A stretch of DNA of 11,273 bases, taken from positions 1 to 11,273 of the forward strand of contig CAAGFE010000020.1 in the NCBI GenBank assembly GCA_900769075.1. Direction: 5' to 3'. A program made the position numbers and the translations under genes. Source of the DNA: Clostridia bacterium. GTDB lineage: Bacteria; Bacillota; Clostridia; Christensenellales; Aristaeellaceae. Of the stretch, positions 1 to 5,945 are shown in pieces; position 1 is the first letter of the stretch, and the number at the start of each line of letters is the position of its first letter. Under the pieces are notes generated by a model. It had not been told where the DNA came from, did no database searches, and saw only the letters and a list, made by a program, of their open reading frames with translations.

Positions 1-9
1 GCTTATCTC

Positions 10-36
10 AAAAAAGTGGCCGCTGGACACTTTTTT
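10..36. terminator. Bidirectional hairpin terminator closing the leftward operon
   Basis: Six A's, then GTG, a 9-base centre, then CAC and six T's form an inverted repeat that has a U-tract after the stem on either strand. Inside the centre CC pairs with GG around a GCT loop, with one mismatch. On the minus strand it lies about 50 bases past the stop of the XRE-type gene, so it most likely ends that operon. The G/C part of the stem is short, so strength is uncertain. Confidence 0.55.
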
Positions 37-45
37 GAAACGCTG

Positions 46-72
46 AGGCGGGGATTCATCCTCGCCTTTTTT
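46..72 (+). terminator. Intrinsic terminator facing right
   Basis: GGCGGGGA at 47-54 pairs with TCCTCGCC at 59-66 (one G-T wobble) around a TTCA loop, followed directly by six T's at 67-72. This is a textbook rho-independent terminator for rightward transcripts. It would stop transcription entering from the left of the window before it runs antisense through the leftward operon. On the minus strand no U-tract follows the stem. Confidence 0.7.
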
Positions 73-84
73 GTGTGGTCAGGA

Positions 85-525
85 TCAAGTGGAAGGATGC
101 TCCGCCGTCCATCTGTCAACCGCCTGCCGGAGCTGCCGCTGCACCTCGGCGGGGAAATCAGGATCCTCATCCAGATGGGAAGAGATGTACTGCACGCCTT
201 TACGGCTGAAGAGCTCCTTGTCGCCAAGCTCGATATGGCGGACAAGATCCAGGCAATGCTCGGTGTGGTAAGGCGCGTGCTCCGCGAAAAGGAGCAGGGC
301 CTGGGTGACGGTCATGGGCGTCTGGAGAACATCAAGCTCCAGAAGCTGCTCCATCCGGCATCCAAGCGCCTTGGCGAGCTTATACAGCCCTATAGCCTCT
401 CCATGGTTGATATCTGTCGTTCCCTGCTCATAGCCGCGGATAGTGCGAAGGCTGATGCCGCTGGCCTCGGAGAGCTGCGCCTGGCTCATGCCTGATTCGG
501 TGCGGTAGCGCTTTAGGTTTTTCAT
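85..525 (-). CDS. XRE/Cro-CI family helix-turn-helix protein
   Basis: A 146-residue protein with an N-terminal XRE-type DNA-binding domain at about residues 3-60. Residues 14-23 (SQAQLSEASG) are the first HTH helix and 24-35 (ISLRTIRGYEQG) the recognition helix, with the usual YEQG turn. Residues 68-146 form a mostly helical tail I do not recognise; no S24-type autoprotease motif is seen. The start at 525 is chosen over an upstream in-frame ATG at 660 because AAGGAG lies 7 bases before it (revcomp of 532-537), and the longer form would overlap the neighbouring gene. It is the last gene of a three-gene leftward operon ending at the hairpin at 10-36. By family it should repress or activate transcription, perhaps of its own operon or of the divergent late genes. 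The role is inferred; the HTH call is firm. Confidence 0.85.
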   Translation of the reverse strand: MKNLKRYRTESGMSQAQLSEASGISLRTIRGYEQGTTDINHGEAIGLYKLAKALGCRMEQLLELDVLQTPMTVTQALLLFAEHAPYHTEHCLDLVRHIELGDKELFSRKGVQYISSHLDEDPDFPAEVQRQLRQAVDRWTAEHPST

Positions 526-574
526 GGGATACTCCTTTCTGCCGGAGATTAGCCGCCACGGCGCGGCGTGTCGG

Positions 575-931
575 TCAGTCATCTTCCTCGGTTTCCTCGT
601 CTTTCGAAGGCGGGTCGATGTACTTGCTGGCGGGCAGTGTGTCGGAATCGTCAAGCACATCGTAGCCTTCCTCGCTCAGCTGATCCAGCAGGTCTCGGCA
701 GATGTCGATGAAGTACCGGTTGTCCTCGCGCTCGAAGGCGTTGTACATGTAATCGGGGGTGTCGCTCTCGTACTCGCTCCAGACACGGGCAGGGCTGGCG
801 GTGAAGTACTCGTCGTCAGCGTCGGGAAGCACATGCTTCAGGTTGAGGTAGTATACCCAGTGGTCGTAGCTCCACTCAAGGGACTGGTGCTCCATGAGAG
901 CTTTCATGATGGCGGTCAGCCTGATGGCCAT
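575..931 (-). CDS. Highly acidic small protein of unknown function
   Basis: I do not recognise this 118-residue protein. It has about 31 Asp/Glu against 9 Lys/Arg. Acidic residues are spread through the chain and concentrated in the C-terminal tail (residues 107-118, ending ETEEDD). The first 45 residues are rich in aromatics (W20, Y22, W25, Y27, Y28). No membrane segment or signal peptide is seen. The start has GAAAGGA nine bases upstream (revcomp of 941-947). It lies between a GNAT-type gene (48-base gap) and an XRE-type gene (49-base gap), all leftward, so the three are probably co-transcribed. The charge pattern would suit a nucleic-acid mimic or an anti-defence protein, but nothing else supports that and it may be an ordinary orphan phage protein. 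Confidence 0.75.
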   Translation of the reverse strand: MAIRLTAIMKALMEHQSLEWSYDHWVYYLNLKHVLPDADDEYFTASPARVWSEYESDTPDYMYNAFEREDNRYFIDICRDLLDQLSEEGYDVLDDSDTLPASKYIDPPSKDEETEEDD

Positions 932-979
932 GGGATTGCTTCCTTTCTGCCCTCGTGACCTCCGGGGCGGGTATTTTTA

Positions 980-1312
980 TCAGATTTCGTACACGCCGTA
1001 GCCCTGATCGACTGCCCACCAGTCACCCTTGCTGGTGACATCGTAGCCCAGGCGGTCGTACAGGCGCTGAGAGTTCTCGCTGTCGGGGGCCAGGAAGATG
1101 CTGCCGAACTCATCGCTCAGGGTGCGAAGGAACTCGCTGCCGTGGCCCTGGTTGCGATGGGCTTCGTCAATGTCGATGCGCTCGCAGTAGGAGGACTTGC
1201 GGTCAACGCTCAGGGTAGCCCAGCCGATCTCTTTGCCGTCCAGCAGCATCACATACTCCATAGAGGTGTAGGAGCCTTCGTCGACTTCTCGGGTGATCTT
1301 GATCTCGGTCAT
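980..1312 (-). CDS. Compact GNAT-family acetyltransferase
   Basis: A 110-residue protein with the GNAT acetyl-CoA-binding signature. Residues 47-50 (DIDE) form the strand leading into the pyrophosphate loop RNQGHGS (53-59), matching the R/Q-x-x-G-x-G/A motif. It is followed by helix EFLRTLSDEFG and by motif B at 78-91 (SENSQRLYDRLGYD), which carries the usual N and Y-x-x-x-GY features. It should transfer acetyl from acetyl-CoA to an amine, but the substrate cannot be read from sequence. It is shorter than the usual 140-170 residues, with a reduced N-terminal half, though motifs A and B are intact. AAGGAG (revcomp of 1321-1326) lies 8 bases before the ATG. It is the first gene of the leftward operon, about 50 bases behind the predicted promoter. 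Confidence 0.8.
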   Translation of the reverse strand: MTEIKITREVDEGSYTSMEYVMLLDGKEIGWATLSVDRKSSYCERIDIDEAHRNQGHGSEFLRTLSDEFGSIFLAPDSENSQRLYDRLGYDVTSKGDWWAVDQGYGVYEI

Positions 1313-1366
1313 GGTCTTTTCTCCTTCGCTCGGTTGGCTTCTGTCTTTCTTGCCTTACTGACAATA

Positions 1367-1380
1367 TAAGTGTACACCTA
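1367..1380. promoter_or_regulatory. Palindrome over the -10 box, candidate operator
   Basis: The perfect 8-base palindrome GTGTACAC (1370-1377) sits on the -10 element of the leftward promoter. It extends to 14 bases (1367-1380) with one mismatched pair. A repressor bound here would block RNA polymerase. The XRE-type protein encoded at the operon's end is the obvious candidate, which is inference. No second copy was seen in the non-coding sequence of the window. Confidence 0.35.
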
Positions 1381-1397
1381 AATAGATATTCTGTCAA
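1369..1397 (-). promoter_or_regulatory. Sigma70-type promoter of the leftward operon
   Basis: On the minus strand a perfect -35 TTGACA (revcomp of 1392-1397) is followed by exactly 17 bases and a -10 TACACT (revcomp of 1369-1374, 4 of 6 consensus). It would start transcription near 1362, about 50 bases before the GNAT-type gene. Confidence 0.65.
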
Positions 1398-1450
1398 TAG
1401 GTTTTCGAAAATTTTTTAAAATAACAATAGTTTTTTGAAAATTTTTTTGA
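1395..1450 (+). repeat. AT-rich direct repeat, two 26-base copies 30 bases apart
   Basis: Copies at 1395-1420 and 1425-1450 both begin CAATAG and share a TTTT-(C/T)-GAAAATTTTTT core; 22 of 26 positions agree. They lie in the most AT-rich stretch of an otherwise GC-rich window, between the leftward operon and the rightward late genes. Long A and T runs suggest bent DNA or an UP-element-like control region. No convincing rightward -35/-10 pair was found in it. Confidence 0.6.
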
Positions 1451-1533
1451 ATTATAGAAGAAAATTTGAGAAATATCGAAAAGAATCAAAACTTCAAAGC
1501 AGGAGGAACGAAAGTGCGGACAGCTTGAACGGT

Positions 1534-1555
1534 GGAAGGCTGCACGACTTCAAAA
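1534..1555 (+). repeat. Leader element, copy A (upstream of small terminase)
   Basis: A 22-base sequence beginning GGAAGGCT and ending ACGACTTCAAAA, with two variable bases between. It matches copy B at 5862-5883 at 20 of 22 positions. It ends 58 bases before the start of the small terminase gene; copy B ends 62 bases before the scaffold start. Similar placement suggests a shared regulatory leader rather than chance. Confidence 0.5.
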
Positions 1556-1600
1556 AGGGCAGTCATTGAGATAAAGTGAAAGAAAGGGAAAAGCGCAGGG

Positions 1601-1608
1601 AGGAGGTG
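1601..1608 (+). promoter_or_regulatory. Strong ribosome site that sets a GTG start
   Basis: AGGAGGTG at 1601-1608 complements the 16S rRNA 3' end and places the GTG at 1614 seven bases after AGGAGG. No ATG is suitably placed, so the small terminase starts at GTG. Confidence 0.75.
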
Positions 1609-1613
1609 AAGGC

Positions 1614-2183
1614 GTGGACGACCGGGAAAAATGGGCCGGAATCCGGGAGGATTACCTGGCGGGCGAAATGACGGTTCGGGAAATCGCCCAAAAATGGGAC
1701 GTGAGCGAAAGCCGGATTTACAAAAAAGCTACATCTGATGGCTGGAAAAAGCTGAAGGAAAAAATCCGGCAGAAAACGGAGGAAAAGTACGTCGCGCGCG
1801 CGTCGCGCCTGCGCGCGAGGGAGCTGGAGGTCATCGGCACGGCGGCGAGCAAGATGGCGGAGCTGCTGGACAGGACGGTGGAGGAGCTGGGGCAGGAGCC
1901 TGCAGAAAAGCGGCTGAGCAGCCTGAAGGGCATGTCCGCACTGGCCAGCGCGATTTACGCCAACACAGAGACGATGATCAAGCTCTACGGCATCCAGACA
2001 CCTGCACAGGAGGCATCGCAGAAGCTGGCGAGGCAGCGCCTTGCGCTGGATCAGCGCCGTCAGCGCTTTGAGGAGGGCAAGGCGGCGGAAGAAAGCAAGG
2101 AAGCGGATGTACATCTGACGATGACCATCCGGAGCAAAGACGAGGAGAAACAGAATGCCGGAGAGGAAGCAGATCAGGATTGA
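1614..2183 (+). CDS. terS: Phage terminase small subunit
   Basis: A 189-residue protein that by position and architecture recognises the phage DNA and loads the large subunit. Residues 18-45 form a helix-turn-helix (MTVREIAQKWDVSESRIYKKATSDGW), as in many small terminases of Firmicutes phages. Residues 46-110 are helical and highly charged, probably the oligomerisation core. The tail (115-189) is helical, rich in Glu, Lys and Gln, and likely contacts TerL. The start is a GTG behind an excellent ribosome site. The gene overlaps the large terminase gene by 29 bases in another frame, so the two are translationally linked. An unusual run of CG-repeat sequence (1791-1820) lies inside the coding region, encoding ARASRLRARE. 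Identification rests on the HTH, size and immediate terL neighbour. Confidence 0.85.
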   Translation: MDDREKWAGIREDYLAGEMTVREIAQKWDVSESRIYKKATSDGWKKLKEKIRQKTEEKYVARASRLRARELEVIGTAASKMAELLDRTVEELGQEPAEKRLSSLKGMSALASAIYANTETMIKLYGIQTPAQEASQKLARQRLALDQRRQRFEEGKAAEESKEADVHLTMTIRSKDEEKQNAGEEADQD

Positions 2184-3555
2184 CTGGGAGGTATCGCCCC
2201 AGCAGGCGGAGTTCATCGAATCCACGGCGAGGCATCTGGGATACGGTGGAGCGCGGGGCGGAGGGAAAAGCTGGGCGGTACGGGCCAAGGCAAGCAAAAA
2301 CTGCTTGAAGTACAAGGGATACCGGGCGCTGATCCTCAGGCGCACCTATCCGGAGCTGGAAAGCAACCATATCCAGCCGCTTTTGGCGCTGCTGGAGGGG
2401 ATCGCTAAGTACAACGACGGGAAAAAGCGTTTTACTTTCAAAAACGGCAGCATGATCCAGCTGGGATACTGCGACAGCGACAAGGACGTGCGCCGCTATC
2501 AGGGCCAGGAATACGACGGGATTTTCATCGACGAGGCGACCCAGTTCAAGGAGGAATGGATCATCAGAATCCGAGCCTGCAACCGAGGGAAGAACAGCTT
2601 CCCGAAGCAGTGCGTGTACACGATGAACCCGGGCGGAGAGAGCCACAGCTTTTTCAAGCGGCTTTTCATCGAGAGGGTATACAAGCCGGGAGAGCATCCG
2701 GAGGATTATCACTTTATCAAGGCGCTGGTAACGGACAACCGCGCCTTGCTGGACGCGGACCCGGACTACGTCAAGGAGCTGATGGCGCTGCCGCCCAAGC
2801 TGCGCAAGGCATGGCTGGAGGGGGACTGGGACATTTTTGAGGGCCAGTTTTTCGAGGAGTTCGCGAACCGGCCGGAGCAGGCGGCGACCAGGCAATGGAC
2901 GCACGTTATCCCCGCAAAGGGCTTCATCTTGCCCAAGAGCTGGCCGGTATACCGCTCCTTTGACTGGGGATACAACAAGCCTTTCTCCTGCGGGTGGTGG
3001 GCGGTGGATTACAACGGTGTGATATACCGCATCGCGGAGCTGTACGGCGTGAAGAAGATGTCCGGGCAGGTGATGCCGGACGAGGGTGTGCGGAAGACGC
3101 CGGATCAGGTCTTTGCGGAGATCTCCCGCATGGAAAGGGAGCACCCGCTTTTGCGGGGACACAGGATCGAGTACGGCGTGGCAGACCCGGCGATCTGGGA
3201 CGCGCAGACGGGCAAAAGCATTGCGGAGACCGCTGCGGCATACGGGATACACTTCGTCAAGGGGGATCACGAGCGGGTAAACGGATGGATGCAGTGCCAC
3301 TACCGGCTACAGTTTGACAGGGAGGGCTATCCGCGGATGTATGTGCTGGACAGCTGCGAGGACTTCATCCGCACGATCCCGACGCTGGTATACGATCAGC
3401 ACAACCCGGAGGATCTGGAAACCCACGGAGAGGATCACGCGGCGGATGAATGGCGGTACTTCTGCATGTCGAGGCCGGTACAGCCTCGGGTGGAGGTGGG
3501 CGAGTATCAGCCGGTATACGGCAGCGACCCGCTGGACATGGTGAAAAGGCGATAA
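2155..3555 (+). CDS. terL: Phage terminase large subunit (packaging ATPase/nuclease)
   Basis: A 466-residue DNA-packaging motor, close to the usual family length, with both domains intact. ATPase: Walker A GGARGGGKS at residues 31-39, Walker B IFIDEA at 123-128 (D126, catalytic E127), and a coupling motif YTMNPGG at 155-161. RNase H-like nuclease: first acidic residue D270 in SFDWGY, second D344 in ADPAIWD, third D431 in HAADEWRY; these three would hold the metal ions that cut concatemers. It works with TerS at the portal vertex. The ATG at 2155 has GAGGAG seven bases upstream, inside the terS tail. The stop at 3555 overlaps the portal's ribosome site, so the packaging and portal genes are tightly coupled. 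Terminase family 6-type (Terminase_6N/6C) is my best match. High certainty. Confidence 0.95.
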   Translation: MPERKQIRIDWEVSPQQAEFIESTARHLGYGGARGGGKSWAVRAKASKNCLKYKGYRALILRRTYPELESNHIQPLLALLEGIAKYNDGKKRFTFKNGSMIQLGYCDSDKDVRRYQGQEYDGIFIDEATQFKEEWIIRIRACNRGKNSFPKQCVYTMNPGGESHSFFKRLFIERVYKPGEHPEDYHFIKALVTDNRALLDADPDYVKELMALPPKLRKAWLEGDWDIFEGQFFEEFANRPEQAATRQWTHVIPAKGFILPKSWPVYRSFDWGYNKPFSCGWWAVDYNGVIYRIAELYGVKKMSGQVMPDEGVRKTPDQVFAEISRMEREHPLLRGHRIEYGVADPAIWDAQTGKSIAETAAAYGIHFVKGDHERVNGWMQCHYRLQFDREGYPRMYVLDSCEDFIRTIPTLVYDQHNPEDLETHGEDHAADEWRYFCMSRPVQPRVEVGEYQPVYGSDPLDMVKRR

Positions 3556-3567
3556 GGAGGGACGAAA

Positions 3568-5544
3568 ATGGACATGGAAAAGCAGGAAAGGAAAACCAAG
3601 GCAGGAGGGATGGCACTGCCGACGCCCGAGGAGCTGATGCAGCTTCAGCAGATGCGGAAAGCGGGACAGGGGGCGCCGGAGGGAGCCGGGGTTTTGCAGG
3701 AGCGCGGCGAACAGGAGCGCATGACGGCGGATCAAAAGCCGATGGAGATCATGCAGAAGCCTATGAAGCGCATGAACGCAGACCGACTGCGGGAAGCAAC
3801 CCGGACGCTGGAAAAGTACCGGGCCGGGAAAGACAGCGTGGAAAGGCGCGTCATCAGCGCCCAGCAATGGTGGAAGATGCGCAACTGGGAGCAGATCGAG
3901 GCAGAGCGCGGGGTGAAGGGGACGCAGAAGCGAAAGTCAAACACGGCATGGCTATGGAACTGCATCGTAGGCAAGCACGCGGAGGCGATGGACGCTTTCC
4001 CGGAACCGCTCTTCCTGGCGCGGGAAAAGAGCGACGAAATCGAAGCGAAGCACCTGAGCGCGATCGTGCCGGTGGTGCTGGCCCAGAACGGCTTCGAGGA
4101 AACGTACAGCCAGTGCGCATGGCAGAAGGAAACGGAGGGCACGGCGATTTACGGCGTTTTCTGGGACGGACGGGCGTTGAACGGCATGGGAGACGTGAAG
4201 GTGAAGAAGATCAACGCCCTCAACTTCTTCGCGGAGCCGGGCATCGACGAGATCCAGGACAGCCGGAACGTATTCCACGTCAAGCTGGTGCACAAGGAGA
4301 TGCTGGAACAGCACTATCCAGAGCTGAAGGCGAAGCTGGGAGGAAACCCGCGGAAAATCGCGGAGTACATGCACGATGACAACGTGGACAGCACGGACAA
4401 GGCCATGGTGGTGGACTGGTACTACAAAGTGTGGCAGGGCGGGAAGCAGGTGCTGCACTACTGTCAGTATGTGGGCGATACCGTCCTGTACGCATCGGAG
4501 GATGATCCGGCCTGCGCGGAGGACGGTTACTACGCCGACGGGCTATACCCCTTTGTGGCAGACGTGCTTTTCCCTGTGGCGGACAGCATCTACGGCATCG
4601 GCTACATCGACGTGGGAAAGGACACCCAGGCGGACATTGACACCATGTCCCAGGCGATGGTGACAAACGCGACGGTATCATCCACGCCGAGATATTTCGC
4701 ATCGAAGGCGGCTGGTATCAACCTGGAGCAGTTCATGGACATGTCCAACGCCATCGTGGAGAGCAACGCCAGCCTCGGAAGCGATTCGGTGATGCCGATC
4801 TCAACGCCCCAGCTGCACGGGAACGCACTGAGCATGTACCAGAGCAAGATCGAGGAGCTGAAATTCATCACCGGCAACACGGACGTACAAAACGGAACGG
4901 TGCCGAGCGGCGTGACCAGCGGCATCGCCATCCAGGCGCTGAAGGAGGACGCGGGACGATCCAGCAAGGACGCCAGCCGGACGAGCTACCGGGCCATGAA
5001 GCGACTCTACACGATGGTGATCGAGCGGATCAGGCAGTTTTACACGCTGGAAAGGCAGTTCCGCATCGTGGGAGAGGACGGCGCGATGCAGTACATGACC
5101 TACTCCAACCGGGGGCTGCAGATGCAGCAGTCAATCGGGATTGACGGTCTGCCATCCTACCGCTTGCCGGTCATCGACGTGGAGGTGCATGTGCAGCGGG
5201 AAAGCGCCTACACACGCATGGCCCTCAACGATCTGGCGACCCAGTTTTATCAGATGGGCATCTTTAATCCGATGATGGCCCAGCAGGCGCTGATGATGCT
5301 GAGTATGATGGAGTTCAAGGGCAAGGATAGCATGGTGCAGAAGATCATGCAGGGACAGCAGATGATGGCCATGCAGCAGATGCTTGGCATGCAGGCAGCG
5401 GCACCGGCTCCTGTGAAAACGGAGAAAAAAGAAAAGGCGCAGGAGGACGCGGTGGAGGCGGGGAAATCCGAGGAGGGCGAAGCAACCTCCCCCGCCATTG
5501 AGCGGATGCGGGCGGCACTGGATGAATCCGTCCGTCCGAACTGA
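3568..5544 (+). CDS. Portal protein, P22-like (podovirus type)
   Basis: A 658-residue portal, the dodecameric ring through which DNA is pumped and ejected. The long size, an N-terminal helical region with WxxxRNW (102-107), the central FPVADSIYGIGYIDVGKDTQADID segment (from residue 335) and the following helices (415-495) match the P22-type portal family found in short-tailed phages and clostridial relatives. The first 60 residues are low in complexity and rich in Gln, Met, Glu and Lys. The C-terminus has a very Met/Gln-rich stretch (14 Met within 563-608) followed by an Ala/Glu/Lys tail, comparable in place to the barrel or crown of P22 portals. AAGGAGGG at 3554-3561 sits 6 bases before the ATG. 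It lies between terL and the Prp-like protease as in canonical head modules. Family is confident; exact subfamily less so. Confidence 0.88.
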   Translation: MDMEKQERKTKAGGMALPTPEELMQLQQMRKAGQGAPEGAGVLQERGEQERMTADQKPMEIMQKPMKRMNADRLREATRTLEKYRAGKDSVERRVISAQQWWKMRNWEQIEAERGVKGTQKRKSNTAWLWNCIVGKHAEAMDAFPEPLFLAREKSDEIEAKHLSAIVPVVLAQNGFEETYSQCAWQKETEGTAIYGVFWDGRALNGMGDVKVKKINALNFFAEPGIDEIQDSRNVFHVKLVHKEMLEQHYPELKAKLGGNPRKIAEYMHDDNVDSTDKAMVVDWYYKVWQGGKQVLHYCQYVGDTVLYASEDDPACAEDGYYADGLYPFVADVLFPVADSIYGIGYIDVGKDTQADIDTMSQAMVTNATVSSTPRYFASKAAGINLEQFMDMSNAIVESNASLGSDSVMPISTPQLHGNALSMYQSKIEELKFITGNTDVQNGTVPSGVTSGIAIQALKEDAGRSSKDASRTSYRAMKRLYTMVIERIRQFYTLERQFRIVGEDGAMQYMTYSNRGLQMQQSIGIDGLPSYRLPVIDVEVHVQRESAYTRMALNDLATQFYQMGIFNPMMAQQALMMLSMMEFKGKDSMVQKIMQGQQMMAMQQMLGMQAAAPAPVKTEKKEKAQEDAVEAGKSEEGEATSPAIERMRAALDESVRPN

Positions 5545-5554
5545 GGTGAGCAGG

Positions 5555-5860
5555 ATGATCAAGGCAAGGATTGACAGGAGCAAGGGCATCATCTCGGTGG
5601 AGGGGCATGCGGGCGCGGAACGAAACGCACAGGGGCATGACCTGGTATGCTGCGCGGCATCGGTGCTTTTGCAGGCTTTTCTGCTCAGTGCGATCAGAGC
5701 AGGATACAGCGCCACATGGAATCTGGACCCGGGGGACAGCAGCATTCATTTGACGGAGCCGGACAGGGATGAGGGAATCCGGGCGAGGCTTGCCATGCTG
5801 GAGGACGGGCTATGCATGCTGGAAAAGGCATATCCCAAGTGCATCCGGGTGGAAAGGTGA
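5555..5860 (+). CDS. prp: Prp-family cysteine protease (phage-encoded, likely capsid maturation protease)
   Basis: A 101-residue protein with the signature of Prp (YsxB), the Firmicutes cysteine protease that removes the N-terminus of ribosomal protein L27. The fingerprint GHA...GHDLVCCAAS spans residues 17-36, matching the known GHADHGEYGHDIVCAGAS block of Staphylococcus aureus Prp. By alignment H18 and C32 are the catalytic pair (H22 and C34 there), with two extra residues in the loop and a second Cys, C33. The length fits the roughly 105-residue family. The ATG at 5555 has GAGGTG six bases upstream; a start at 5498 inside portal has no ribosome site and lacks homology. The gene follows portal by 10 bases and precedes scaffold and capsid, the slot of the prohead protease in HK97-like phages. 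Both following proteins carry LQLFAE sites, so they are the likely substrates (inference). Host prp usually lies between the L21 and L27 genes; here it is in a phage operon. Confidence 0.88.
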   Translation: MIKARIDRSKGIISVEGHAGAERNAQGHDLVCCAASVLLQAFLLSAIRAGYSATWNLDPGDSSIHLTEPDRDEGIRARLAMLEDGLCMLEKAYPKCIRVER

Positions 5861-5861
5861 C

Positions 5862-5883
5862 GGAAGGCTTTACGACTTCAAAA
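5862..5883 (+). repeat. Leader element, copy B (upstream of scaffold)
   Basis: Starts two bases after the protease stop codon. It matches copy A at 1534-1555 at 20 of 22 positions. The 85-base gap it opens is the longest in the head module. TACAAT at 5905-5910 resembles a -10 box, but no -35 at proper spacing is seen. Together these hint at a separate control point for scaffold and capsid expression. Confidence 0.5.
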
Positions 5884-5934
5884 TGCGGAAATGCCATGGT
5901 AAGATACAATCGACGGGGAACAGAAAACGAAAAT

Positions 5935-5940
5935 GGAGGG
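5935..5940 (+). promoter_or_regulatory. Ribosome site that sets the scaffold start
   Basis: GGAGGG five bases before the ATG at 5946. In-frame ATGs further upstream (for example 5883) lack a ribosome site at useful spacing, so the protein begins MVENPIILQLFAE, which places the protease motif at its very N-terminus. Confidence 0.75.
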
Positions 5941-5945
5941 TTATC

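Larger units (their letters stand above)
1313..1613. other. Divergent control region between leftward operon and late genes
   Basis: These 301 bases hold no recognisable gene. From left to right there is the leader and promoter of the leftward operon (to 1397), an AT-rich direct repeat (1395-1450), an A-rich purine stretch (about 1450-1500), a strong but seemingly idle ribosome site at 1501-1507 followed by a GTG with only three more codons before TGA, a 22-base element shared with the scaffold leader (1534-1555), and finally the small terminase ribosome site. I could not identify the late promoter with confidence; it may need a phage activator or lie upstream of the AT-rich repeats. Confidence 0.6.

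Noticed and set aside
16..495. Plus-strand frame opposite the XRE-type gene
   Set aside because: The minus-strand frame encodes a clear helix-turn-helix protein with a ribosome site. The plus frame also starts inside terminator hairpins.
2616..2623. Second GTGTACAC copy, as a further operator
   Set aside because: It lies within terL coding sequence and is explained by codons; no promoter is adjacent.
1978..3300. Minus-strand open frame of 440 codons opposite the large terminase
   Set aside because: It lies opposite an intact terL with all catalytic motifs and gives a low-information Leu/Arg/Pro-rich translation, typical of a shadow frame.
3450..4379. Plus-strand frame of 309 codons over the end of terL and the start of portal
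   Set aside because: Its Gly/Arg/Ala-rich translation is out of frame with both genes, and no ribosome site or family is seen.
5883..5945. Scaffold start at an upstream in-frame ATG (5883)
   Set aside because: No ribosome site lies at useful distance, while GGAGGG precedes the ATG at 5946 and that start puts the cleavage motif at the expected distance from the N-terminus.
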